Shown here one piece after another: positions 57,149 to 64,000 of a stretch of 64,000 nt of DNA. Made by a program: the position numbers and the translations under genes. Below the pieces are notes generated by a model. It saw only the letters and a list, made by a program, of their open reading frames with translations, had not been told where the DNA came from and ran no database searches. The stretch lies in assembly GCF_003002815.1 (NCBI RefSeq), contig NZ_PVTF01000002.1, positions 1-64,000 on the forward strand. The letters run 5' to 3'. Source of the stretch: Umezawaea tangerina (lineage in GTDB: Bacteria; Actinomycetota; Actinomycetes; Mycobacteriales; Pseudonocardiaceae). The first letter of the stretch is position 1. Every line of letters begins with the position of its first letter.

Positions 57149-57997
57149 GTGACCTCCGAACCACCGCTCCCCGCCGAGCTGCGGGCCCTGTTCACCGACG
57201 GCACCGACGGACGATCGCTGGCGGTCGGCCTCCCGCCGGGCCGTCCCGTGGTCTCCGAGGAGGAGGAAGGCGACCGGCCCGCGTTCTGGCTCAGCGACAA
57301 GCCCGCCCCCGAGGGCCTGTGGGCACGGCTGCGCGCCGAGCACGCCAGGTCCGGCCTGTGGCCGCTGCTGCTCGACGCCCTGGACGACGACGACGAGGAA
57401 TACCGCCCCTGGGGCAACGGCGAGGTCGTGCCCGGCGACATGTCCTCCCCCGCCGACCACGACCCGGCCAAGCTGCTCGCGACCTGGTGGGACGACTACA
57501 CCTCCGAGAACCCCGACGACACCCTCACCCCCGCCGAACGCCTCGCCGTCACCGCCCCCTACGGCCACACCTGGCCCGGCCTCTCCCAACCACCACCCGC
57601 CCGCATCGACCCCGACCGCGCCGCCGACGGCCTCGCCGAACAGCTCCTCGCAGGCCACAACTCCATGCGCCTCGGCCTGGTCGCCGCCACCCGCGGCTCC
57701 GACGCACTCACCACAGCGGGCTGGACCGGCCCGGTCAACCACACCAACGACACCGCCGAGATCTCCGCGGTCCTGCGCAACTGGGAAGACCGCTTCGGCG
57801 CCAGGATCATCGGCCTCGGCTTCGCCACCCTCGTCCTCAGCATCTCCTCCCCACCCACCACCCAGGCCGAGGCACTGGCCGTAGCCGCCGAACACTTCGC
57901 CTTCTGCCCCGACAACATCTGGCAAGGCACCGAAACCCTCTCCGCCTACGCCGAACGCCTCATCAACGACCACTCCTGGACCTTCTGGTGGGACTAA
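57149..57997 (+). CDS. DUF4253 protein
   Basis: A 282-aa protein. The C-terminal half (about 170-282: TNDTAEISAVLRNWEDRFGARIIGLGFATLVLSI, then HFAFCPDNIWQGTETLSAYAERL) is the DUF4253 domain, which often occurs in polymorphic-toxin immunity-like proteins. The N-terminal half is acidic (EEEEGDRPAFW, DDDDEEYRPWG). GTG start with a TACGCT box ending 6 bases upstream, so it may be leaderless. No toxin gene is seen nearby. It is followed by the dispersed repeat. Confidence 0.8.
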   Translation: MTSEPPLPAELRALFTDGTDGRSLAVGLPPGRPVVSEEEEGDRPAFWLSDKPAPEGLWARLRAEHARSGLWPLLLDALDDDDEEYRPWGNGEVVPGDMSSPADHDPAKLLATWWDDYTSENPDDTLTPAERLAVTAPYGHTWPGLSQPPPARIDPDRAADGLAEQLLAGHNSMRLGLVAATRGSDALTTAGWTGPVNHTNDTAEISAVLRNWEDRFGARIIGLGFATLVLSISSPPTTQAEALAVAAEHFAFCPDNIWQGTETLSAYAERLINDHSWTFWWD

Positions 57998-58028
57998 CCA
58001 CCTGACCAGCCAGCAAGCAGCCCAACGA

Positions 58029-58125
58029 CGCTGGAAGCAGCGACCAAGCTGCCCGACAACGCTGGCACCAAAAGCCAACGGTCCAGCGACGCTGGAAGCG
58101 AGCAACCTCCCCGGCGGCGCTGGAA
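58029..58125. repeat. Degenerate short tandem units
   Basis: CGCTGGAA (once CGCTGGCA) recurs at 58029, 58060, 58090 and 58118, a spacing of 28-31 bp. Read on the minus strand the units start TTCCAGCGTCG and resemble the 31-bp units at 23453-23514. They adjoin copy 2 of the hairpin repeat. Confidence 0.6.
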
Positions 58126-58292
58126 GCGAGCGGCGCTCGTCCGCTAGTGCGGTCGGCTTGACTTGGGGTTTTTGGGCTTAAAATCGGTCGGCGGGCAGGC
58201 TCCACCACCTGCCCTTTTTCGCCCGACGAAGCCCAAAAAAGGGGCCCCAAGTCAAGCCGACCGCACCCGGAGACAGCTGTAGCGACACCCCC
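58119..58292. repeat. Dispersed hairpin repeat, copy 2 (inverted)
   Basis: The core 58147-58266 carries the same 22-base terminal inverted repeats as copy 1, with small internal differences, in opposite orientation. Outer flanks also match (GCTGGAAGCGAG and GACAGCTGTAGCGACACCCCC). It lies 122 bp past the DUF4253 stop. Bases 58293-58398 contain nothing else I recognise. Confidence 0.8.
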
Positions 58293-58398
58293 GGAGACCG
58301 CGGCACCGACACCCGACGCCAAGCCGCTACCCAAAGCACCACCCGCACCACTCCACAACATCGACCCACCATGATCACTCCGTTACCCTGAGTATTCC

Positions 58399-58412
58399 TG
58401 GGAACGCTCCCA
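58399..58412. promoter_or_regulatory. CebR-like operator
   Basis: TGGGAACGCTCCCA differs at one base from TGGGAGCGCTCCCA, the site of the LacI-family cellobiose repressor CebR in Streptomyces. It lies upstream of the broken esterase genes. Confidence 0.55.
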
Positions 58413-58483
58413 GAACCTCAAGACAGGGGCAACGGTGCTCACCAACTCGACCCCACCCGCACTCCAGGGCCTGGAGCTCGACT

Positions 58484-58684
58484 CCGGGGCACGGACGGCT
58501 GGTCGGCGAACGCCTGGGCACCGCGCACACGCAGATCGCCGTGGGCGGCGCCTGCCTCGTGCCGGCCGCCGACGGCTGCATCGGCATGAGCGCCGGTCGA
58601 CCCCGCTCATCTCCGCGACGCTGGGCTCCTGACCCACCGTCCACCAACGACACCCTGCCGGAGAATCGACGAGGATCCCCTTGA
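58484..58684 (+). pseudogene. Fragment of an SGNH carbohydrate esterase
   Basis: One frame, without a start codon, reads RLVGERLGTAHTQIAVGG and then ACLVPAADGCIGM (about 58496-58585). This resembles the segment between the nucleophile and the Gly/Asn blocks of secreted SGNH esterases. The nucleophile block, signal peptide and C-terminus are absent, and the frame ends at 58684 after unrelated sequence. The GTG-started frame at 58435-58632 through the same bases looks like a shadow. Confidence 0.4.
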
Positions 58685-59409
58685 GCCACAAGCTGTTCGC
58701 ACTGGCGGCACTGGCCGGTGACGCCACCATGGCCGATCCCAGGACGAGCTGCCCGGTCGGCTGGGGCAACCAGTTCGACGCGCTGTTCGACGACGGCGTC
58801 ACCGTGGTCAACAACGCGGTCGCGGGCCGCAGCGTCCAGACCTGGCTCCACGAGTCCGCCGTGACGGGCGCCAAGGACGCCGCGGGCGAGTGCGTCCTGA
58901 GCTCGCAGACCTACTCCCAGCGCTGGTCGGGCATGCTCGACCCGTCCACCGGCATGAAGTCCGGCGACTACCTGGTCGTCCAGTTCGGCATCAACGACGG
59001 CGACCCCGGCTGTCCGCGGCACGTCGGCTCCGCGCGCTACCAGCAGCTGCTGGCCGTCATCGCGAAGGCGGCCGCGGACCGCGGTGTCCGGGCGATCTTC
59101 GTGACACCGGTCGCGGCGATCACGTGCAGCGGCAGCACGGCAGTCGGCAACCGCGGGTTCCTCACCGAGACCTCCGCGGCGGCCACCGCCGCAGGGGTCC
59201 CCCTGATCGACCTGCACAAGCTGAGCCTGGCTCTCTACAACAACCTCAAGCTCTGCCCCAACAACGGGGACTACGGCAGCGGTCCGGTGGGGGCGTTCTT
59301 CTGCGCCGACCACACGCACTTCGAGGCGGCGGGCGCGAGGCAGATCGCCGTCGTCGTCGCCACCGCCCTGCGGAACCAGCGGATCGACCTCGCGAGCCAC
59401 CTCAAGTGA
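58681..59409 (+). CDS. CE12-like SGNH esterase lacking nucleophile serine and signal peptide
   Basis: A 242-aa frame beginning with TTG after AGGA. The SGNH blocks of rhamnogalacturonan/xylan acetylesterases are recognisable: GDATMAD (block I), VVNNAVAGRSVQTW (II), VVQFGINDGDP (III) and CADHTHFEAAGA (Asp-His, V). Block I normally reads GDSTM; here the codon is GCC (Ala), so the nucleophile is gone. Only about 12 residues precede block I, too few for a signal peptide in a family of secreted enzymes. Probably a pseudogene that has kept its frame, less likely a non-catalytic binder. Confidence 0.65.
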   Translation: MSHKLFALAALAGDATMADPRTSCPVGWGNQFDALFDDGVTVVNNAVAGRSVQTWLHESAVTGAKDAAGECVLSSQTYSQRWSGMLDPSTGMKSGDYLVVQFGINDGDPGCPRHVGSARYQQLLAVIAKAAADRGVRAIFVTPVAAITCSGSTAVGNRGFLTETSAAATAAGVPLIDLHKLSLALYNNLKLCPNNGDYGSGPVGAFFCADHTHFEAAGARQIAVVVATALRNQRIDLASHLK

Positions 59410-59465
59410 CCGGTGGGCACGGGGGTGTCCACCGCGGCGCCCCCGTGCCCGGACAGGAGACCCCG

Positions 59466-60502
59466 ATGAAGCTCGTGCTGCCCCTGGCCGTCCTCGTCCT
59501 GCTCGGCACGACGGCCACCGCTCCCGTCGCCGAGGCGGGCCCGCTCACCACCGCGCACACGGTGGGCCGGGTGACCCCGACCGGCCACGCCGTCCGGTAC
59601 ACGTGGCCGGGGATCTCGTTCGAGGGCCGGTTCCGCGGCACCGGCGTCGGGATCGCGCTGGCGGACGGCGTGAACGACTACGACGTCCAGGTCGACGGGA
59701 CCACCGTCGCCACCCTCGTCACGCCCGGCCGCACCACGTACTGGGTGGGCGGCCTCTCCCCCGCCGTGCACGACGTCCGCCTGGTGAAGCGCACCGAAAG
59801 CCCGTGGGCGGAAGGGGAGTTCGACGGGTTCGTCGCCGCACCGGGCGGTGCCCTGCTCCCGCCACCGCGGGCTACGGCAACGCGTCCACGACCCGCGACT
59901 GCTCGACCACCGGCGGCGTGGACCGCAACACCGACGCGGACCTGTCCTTCGGCGCGCTCACCGCGCGCGGGCTCGGCGCCGACTACCAGATCACCGCCCA
60001 GTCCGGCCTGGGCATGGTGCGCAACTACGGCGGCGGCAGTCCCGACGTCGACTTCCGCACCTCCTACGACCGCGCGTCCCAGAACGGCGGCACCTGGCCC
60101 GTCCCCCGCACGTGGCATCCGCAGGTCGTCGTCGTGGGCCTGGGCATCAACGACTTCTCCACGCCGGTGGGCCCCGGCGAGCGGTGGACGCCGGAAAGCC
60201 TGGTGTCGGCGTACGAGGAGGCCTACCACGGGTTCCTGGACCACCTCCGCGCCCGGTACGGCGCCGACACCACGATCGTCGTCAGCGCCACCGCCGCGGG
60301 CGGGACCACGACGTTCGCCGACTCGGCCCGCCGGGTCGTCGAGGAGCACAACCGGCGGGGCGACGGCCGGGTGCACTACTGGTACTACGACGACCCCCGC
60401 CTCGACCACCTCGGCTGCGACTGGCACCCGTCGCTCGCCGACCACCGGGTGATCTCCGAGCTGCTCACCGCGCGCCTGGCCGAGCTGCCGGTCCGGTGGT
60501 GA
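59466..60502 (+). pseudogene. CE2-like secreted SGNH esterase, catalytic block deleted and frame shifted
   Basis: The first frame encodes a signal peptide (about 1-25, ending AEA) and the N-terminal jelly roll (SFEGRFRGTGVGIAL, then EFDGFVAAPGGALLPP). Near 59865 the family sequence jumps to another frame, which continues TAGYGNASTTRDC, the Gly/Asn block VVVGLGINDFSTP and the C-terminal Asp-His CDWHPSLADH to the stop at 60502. The expected segment between, containing the GDS nucleophile, is missing. A deletion plus frameshift, not a simple base-call error. ACAGGAG precedes the ATG. Confidence 0.85.
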
Positions 60503-60516
60503 CGGCGCGGTTCGCC

Positions 60517-60531
60517 CCGGATGACATCCGG
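60517..60531. promoter_or_regulatory. 15-bp palindrome upstream of a TetR gene
   Basis: CCGGATG-A-CATCCGG is perfectly symmetric. It lies just upstream of TAGGAT (60542-60547), a -10 box 6 bases before the GTG of the TetR gene. Probable autoregulatory operator. Confidence 0.6.
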
Positions 60532-60553
60532 TGTCGTCGGTTAGGATGGCCGG

Positions 60554-61126
60554 GTGGGCAGATGGGAACCGGACGCGCGTGACCGGCTCAAGCGCGCCGC
60601 CGTGGACCTGTTCGTCGAGCAGGGGTTCGCCGAGACGACGGTCCCGCAGATCACCGCCCGTGCCGGGCTCACCACCCGCACGTTCTTCCGGCACTTCGCG
60701 GACAAGCGCGAGGTGCTGTTCGTCGGCGAGGAGGAGTTCCCGGCGCTGGTCGCGAAGATGATGGCCGACGCGCCGCCGTCGCTGGGACCGATGGCGGTGA
60801 TCCTGCACGGGTTGCGGACGATCGCCGAGGGCGTGTTCGAGGGGCAGCGCGAGTACATGCGCACCCGGCGTTCGGTGATCCAGACCGACGCGGGGCTGCG
60901 GGAGCGGGAGCTGTGGAAGCTCTCCGCGCTGTCGAAGGCGATCCGCGAGGGCTTCCTGGAGCGCGGGGTGGACGACCTGACGGCGACCCTGGCCGCGCAG
61001 GCCGGGGTGACGGCGTTCGGCGTGGGGATCACCCGGTGGCTCGACCAGGACGACGGGTCGCTGGCCGAGATCGTGCGGGACACGCTCGACGCGCTGCGGA
61101 CCGTGCTCGCGGAGCCCGTGGAGTAG
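60554..61126 (+). CDS. TetR-family regulator
   Basis: A 190-aa regulator with a helix-turn-helix at about 12-55 (AVDLFVEQGFAETTVPQITARAGLTTRTFFRHFADK). GTG start with no ribosome-binding site but a well-placed -10 box, so probably leaderless. Only its own palindrome is near; targets may lie elsewhere. It follows the decayed esterase cluster and is convergent with the SGNH-xylanase operon. Confidence 0.87.
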   Translation: MGRWEPDARDRLKRAAVDLFVEQGFAETTVPQITARAGLTTRTFFRHFADKREVLFVGEEEFPALVAKMMADAPPSLGPMAVILHGLRTIAEGVFEGQREYMRTRRSVIQTDAGLRERELWKLSALSKAIREGFLERGVDDLTATLAAQAGVTAFGVGITRWLDQDDGSLAEIVRDTLDALRTVLAEPVE

Positions 61127-61134
61127 GTGCGGGC

Positions 61135-61175
61135 GGTGCGAGGTGACCTTGGGCGTCGGGAGGTCACCCCGCACC
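61135..61175. terminator. 14-bp stem hairpin between convergent genes
   Basis: GGTGCGAGGTGACC (61135-61148) pairs with GGTCACCCCGCACC (61162-61175) with one mismatch around a 13-base loop. It lies between the TetR stop and the SGNH hydrolase stop. Confidence 0.65.
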
Positions 61176-61180
61176 GGTCC

Positions 61181-62431
61181 TCAGCGGAACAGGCGCAACG
61201 GGACCGCCGCCGCCAGTGCCGCCATGCCCGCGTCGTTCGGGTGCAGGTGGTCGCCGCTGTCGTAGCCCGCCAGCAGGCGGTCGGGTTCGGCCGGGTCGCG
61301 GACCGCGCGGTCGAAGTCGACGTAGCCGTCGTACTCGCCGCTCGTCCGGATCCAGCGGTTCACGGTCTGGCGGGCGGCCTCGTTCTCCGGGCTGTAGAAG
61401 CCGAACGTGTCGTCCTTGAACGGCGTGATGGTGCCGCCGTGGACGAGCAGGCCGTGTGCGTGCGCACGGGCGATCAGCCTGCGGTGGCCGTCGATGACGT
61501 CCTGGGCGCTCACCCTCTCCGACTCGGGTGCGCTGGTGCCGGGGTGGCCGAGGTCGTTCACGCCCAGCAGCACGATGACGTGGGACGCGCCGGGCCGGGC
61601 CAGGACGTCCCGGTCGAAGCGGCGCAGGGCGGCCTGGCCGAAGTAGTTCGCGTACCCCTCCGCCGGGCTGCCCGCGGGCGGGTTCGGGTCGTGCAGCAGG
61701 CGGTTGCCGCTGATGCCGGAGTTGACGACGCCGAGGTGGCGCAGGTCGCGGTCGGCCTGGAACCGGCGGGCCAGCACGTCGGGCCAGCGGCGGTCGGCGC
61801 CGCGGGTCGTCTCGGCGCCGTCGGTGATCGAGTCGCCGAACGCCACCACGGTGGAGTCCCGACCGCCCGTGACGCTGACGCCGGTGAGGAAGTACCACTT
61901 GCCCAGCACCTCGGTGGGCGTGATGTCCGCGCTGCCGGTGACGTTGCCCGCCGCCGCGTAGCCGTCCTGGTAGGGGAAGGCGTGCACGGTGGTCGCCGGG
62001 GTCCGGCGCGGCAGGTGGACGCTGACCACCAGGTCGGAGTCGGCGGCGACGGACAGCGCCACGGGGTCGCTGAGCAGCGGCGCCCCCGGTGGCACGGTGG
62101 CCGACGCGCGCCCGCCGAACGTGAGCCGCCGGTCGGTGCGCGGGTCGACCGACGACGTCGTCCCGGCGCGGCGGGCCACGTGCGCCTCGCCGATCACCAG
62201 CGGCTGGGTGCCGAACTCGTTGGACAGCCGCACCCGCAGGCCGCCACCGCCCACCGAGAGGTGGACGACCTGCCGCAGCGTCTGGTCCTCGAACGCCGTC
62301 GTGTCCGAGGCGGGCACGGTCGTGGGCGAGGTCCCCCACGCACCGACCCACGACCGGTGCGGGGTCGCGGACGCCTGCGGCGCGCACAGCAGCAGCGCCG
62401 CCGCCGCGACGGCGGCCAACCCCCGCTTCAC
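61181..62431 (-). CDS. Secreted SGNH/GDSL hydrolase
   Basis: A 416-aa exported esterase. A signal peptide (about 1-22, ending ASA) and an N-terminal beta domain (about 25-185) precede an intact SGNH domain: FGDSITDG nucleophile block (about 198), GISGNRLL, LLGVNDLG and the C-terminal DHLHPND. This contrasts with the three damaged SGNH genes nearby. GTG start overlapping the xylanase stop (GTGA), so the two are co-translated; it probably removes acetyl or other esters from xylan. Confidence 0.9.
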   Translation of the reverse strand: MKRGLAAVAAAALLLCAPQASATPHRSWVGAWGTSPTTVPASDTTAFEDQTLRQVVHLSVGGGGLRVRLSNEFGTQPLVIGEAHVARRAGTTSSVDPRTDRRLTFGGRASATVPPGAPLLSDPVALSVAADSDLVVSVHLPRRTPATTVHAFPYQDGYAAAGNVTGSADITPTEVLGKWYFLTGVSVTGGRDSTVVAFGDSITDGAETTRGADRRWPDVLARRFQADRDLRHLGVVNSGISGNRLLHDPNPPAGSPAEGYANYFGQAALRRFDRDVLARPGASHVIVLLGVNDLGHPGTSAPESERVSAQDVIDGHRRLIARAHAHGLLVHGGTITPFKDDTFGFYSPENEAARQTVNRWIRTSGEYDGYVDFDRAVRDPAEPDRLLAGYDSGDHLHPNDAGMAALAAAVPLRLFR

Positions 62432-63552
62432 CGGCGCGCCTTGTCCAAAGTGGACCGCAGCGCGTAGTAGGCGGGCTTGCGGGAGAAGTCGTCCCACATC
62501 ACCGTCGCCGCGCCCTCGCCCTGGAAGAACACCGGCACCCAGGAGTACTTGTCGGTGAAGCCCCAGATCGTGAACGAGTCGCAGCCCTTGACGTTCAGGC
62601 ACGCGGTGAGCGTGCGGGTGTAGTAGTCGGCCTGCTGCGCGAGCTGCGCCACGGTCGGCACACCGCCCTCGGGCAGGTCCATCCGCACGTCCAGCTCGGT
62701 GATCGCGGTGCCGAGCCCCAGCGCGGAGAACCGCTTCAGGTTGGTCTCCAGGTCACCGGGGAACCCGTAGCGGATGCTCAGGTGCGCCTGCGCGGAGAAG
62801 CCGTCCACGGGCACGTGCTCGGCGCGCAGCCGCTTGATCAGCGCCAGGTAGGCGTCGCTCTTGGCGTTCACGCTCTCGACGCCGTAGTCGTTGAAGAACA
62901 GCTTGGCCTTCGGGTCGGCCTCGTGCGCCCAGCGGAACGCGTCGGCGATGACGCCGGGTCCCAGCTCGCGGAGCCAGATGTTGTCCGCGGTGCGCAGCTC
63001 GCCGGTGTCGGTGAAGATCTCGTTGGCCACGTCCCACTGCAGGATGCGGCCCTTGTAGCGGCCGACGACCGTCTTGATGTGGTCGCGCAGGATCGAGCGC
63101 AGCTGGTCGGGCGTGAAGTCGCCCTGCTCCAGCCACGCCGGGTTCTGGCTGTGCCACAACAGGGTGTGCCCGCGCACGACCTGGTCGTGCTGCCGGGCGA
63201 ACCTGACGATGGCGTCGGCCATGCCGAAGTTGTAGCGGCCCTGCTCCGGGTGGACGTACTCCCACTTCATCTGGTTCTCGGCGGACACCGAGCCGAACTC
63301 GGCGCCGAGCACCTTGCGGTAGGGCAGGTCCGAGGTGAACGGGTCGGGGTAGGGCTGGCTCTCGTGGTGCCCGCCGCCCGCGACGGCGGTCCCGATGTGG
63401 AACCCCTTCGGGGCGGCGCGGCGCAGGGTGTTCTTCCCGGCGTGGCCGGGCGACCGGTCGTCGACACCGGGCGCGGCCGAGGTCGCGGGCGTCAGCGGGA
63501 CCGTCAGTGCCACGGCGGCGAGCACCGCGGTGGCCAGGCGGGTCGGCTTCAT
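62428..63552 (-). CDS. Secreted GH10 endo-beta-1,4-xylanase
   Basis: A 374-aa enzyme: signal peptide (about 1-27, ending TSA) and a single GH10 catalytic barrel (about 45-370). The acid/base Glu is in WDVANEIF and the nucleophile Glu in AITELDVRM; GHTLLWHSQNPAW is also typical. No carbohydrate-binding module is attached. It cleaves xylan internally; the coupled SGNH hydrolase would deacetylate. CGAAACTTTCG lies 33 bp upstream of the ATG, a site associated with LacI-type xylanase control in actinomycetes. Confidence 0.94.
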   Translation of the reverse strand: MKPTRLATAVLAAVALTVPLTPATSAAPGVDDRSPGHAGKNTLRRAAPKGFHIGTAVAGGGHHESQPYPDPFTSDLPYRKVLGAEFGSVSAENQMKWEYVHPEQGRYNFGMADAIVRFARQHDQVVRGHTLLWHSQNPAWLEQGDFTPDQLRSILRDHIKTVVGRYKGRILQWDVANEIFTDTGELRTADNIWLRELGPGVIADAFRWAHEADPKAKLFFNDYGVESVNAKSDAYLALIKRLRAEHVPVDGFSAQAHLSIRYGFPGDLETNLKRFSALGLGTAITELDVRMDLPEGGVPTVAQLAQQADYYTRTLTACLNVKGCDSFTIWGFTDKYSWVPVFFQGEGAATVMWDDFSRKPAYYALRSTLDKARR

Positions 63553-63584
63553 CAGGCTCTCGCTCCTTTGCGACGGCTTGATTC

Positions 63585-63618
63585 CGAAACTTTCGACCGT
63601 ACAGGTGAAATGTTTCGG
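63585..63618. promoter_or_regulatory. Xylanase operators (GAAA/TTTC palindromes)
   Basis: CGAAACTTTCG (63585-63595) and a related TGAAATGTTTCGG (63606-63618) lie upstream of the xylanase start. The first is the palindrome known upstream of actinomycete xylanase genes. The LacI gene beginning 105 bp further on is the likely regulator. Confidence 0.6.
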
Positions 63619-63723
63619 TACGCCGGACCTTAAAAGGACAGCCGCGTCACCGTCAAGGGTCGCCAAAGCCGGCGAGGCCACCGAGGACCCGCCGTGGAAG
63701 ACCTACCAGGGGCTACCGCGTTC

Positions 63724-64000
63724 TCAGACCGCCACGCTGCTGCGGCGCACCGTGAGCCCGACCGGGACGCGGGCGCGGCCGACACCGCGGGACGCGGGTT
63801 CCAGCAGCACCATCGTCGCCGACGCCGCCAGCCGCTCCACCGGGCTCGCCACCGACGTCAGCGGGACGCTGGCCGACGAGGCGAGCACGCTGTCGTCGAA
63901 CCCCACCACGGCCACGTCGTCGGGTACCCGACGACCGGACTCGGCCGCCGCCTGGAGCACCGCCGAGGCGGTCAGGTCGCAGGCGGCGAAGACCGCGTCC
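63724..64000 (-). CDS. LacI-family regulator, C-terminal end only
   Basis: The last 91 codons are in the window; the start lies beyond 64000. The sequence FAACDLTASAVLQAAAESGRRVPDDVAVVGFDDS and the end PVGLTVRRSS are diagnostic of LacI/GalR ligand domains. It is encoded directly upstream of the xylanase-SGNH operon in the same orientation. It probably binds the GAAA/TTTC sites in front of the xylanase and responds to xylo-oligosaccharides. Confidence 0.9.
   Translation of the reverse strand, partial: DAVFAACDLTASAVLQAAAESGRRVPDDVAVVGFDDSVLASSASVPLTSVASPVERLAASATMVLLEPASRGVGRARVPVGLTVRRSSVAV

Noticed and set aside
58500-58517. GWSANAW motif suggesting a frameshifted SGNH start
   Set aside because: The same bases read RLVGERL in the frame that continues as esterase sequence, so both cannot be original. 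The GWSANAW reading is taken as coincidence.
58435-58632. Small plus-strand gene started by GTG
   Set aside because: Arg/His-rich shadow composition. A different frame over the same bases has the SGNH-like segment.
1-64000. tRNA, rRNA, riboswitch, insertion sequence or replication origin
   Set aside because: None was recognised by eye. A covariance-model scan would be needed to exclude small structured RNAs, notably a cobalamin riboswitch near 33.7-35.1 kb.

Overview
The window is about 64 kb of very GC-rich DNA. Gene starts are often GTG, many neighbouring genes overlap by ATGA or GTGA, and perfect-stem hairpins separate transcription units. Protein content (ECF41 sigma factor, GAF-ANTAR and STAS/PP2C regulators, many TetR regulators, Baeyer-Villiger monooxygenases, a P450 with its ferredoxin, secreted CBM32/GH10/SGNH enzymes) points to a filamentous soil actinomycete, most likely of the Pseudonocardiaceae (Saccharothrix/Lentzea/Actinosynnema type). 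That placement is inference, because no rRNA, tRNA or other phylogenetic marker was seen. No CRISPR array, transposase, phage gene or replication origin was recognised.

Layout. 0-2.8 kb: a membrane protein joining a degenerate NTPase-like half to a ligand-binding domain. 3-7.6 kb: an aldo/keto reductase divergent from a MocR regulator, then a flavin oxidoreductase overlapping an ECF41 sigma factor. 7.6-10.6 kb: an operon of small membrane protein, pseudo-receiver response regulator, histidine kinase and normal response regulator. 10.7-14.9 kb: secreted S33 peptidase, RDD protein, YeiH-type exporter, DeoR regulator. 15-21.1 kb: Tat-exported beta-propeller protein, Eis-like acetyltransferase, amino-acid permease, CBM32-SGNH esterase. 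21.1-23.2 kb: STAS, MerR and GAF-ANTAR regulators. 23.5-31.3 kb: a catabolic cluster (propeller lactonase, Baeyer-Villiger monooxygenase, MFS transporter, SDR remnant, P450, ferredoxin, TetR) tied together by four copies of one operator. 31.4-33.7 kb: LexA-type repressor, cyclase-family hydrolase and its divergent TetR.

33.8-43 kb: the most interesting part. A GAF-PP2C phosphatase, a cobalamin-binding protein with the photoreceptor signature of CarH but no DNA-binding domain, and a STAS protein form an operon. Next to it lies a CrtI-like/desaturase/TetR operon whose apparently leaderless promoter carries two adjacent GAAC-N4-GTTC palindromes. A second PAS-PP2C phosphatase and a KatE catalase with a SigB-like promoter follow. 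I infer a light- and stress-sensing partner-switch module linked to pigment and oxidative-stress defence.

43-57 kb: regulator/enzyme pairs (cupin, EthA-like monooxygenase with PucR and a frameshifted esterase, monooxygenase-hydrolase with TetR, acyl-CoA dehydrogenase, methyltransferase), interrupted at 48.4-50.6 kb by a less GC-rich patch with an unrecognised 556-aa membrane protein. 58-64 kb: a carbohydrate-esterase region in decay, where three consecutive SGNH-type genes lack a usable nucleophile, followed by an apparently intact GH10 xylanase-SGNH esterase operon and the end of a LacI regulator. A roughly 175-bp hairpin-forming repeat occurs at 23.3 kb and, inverted, at 58.2 kb.
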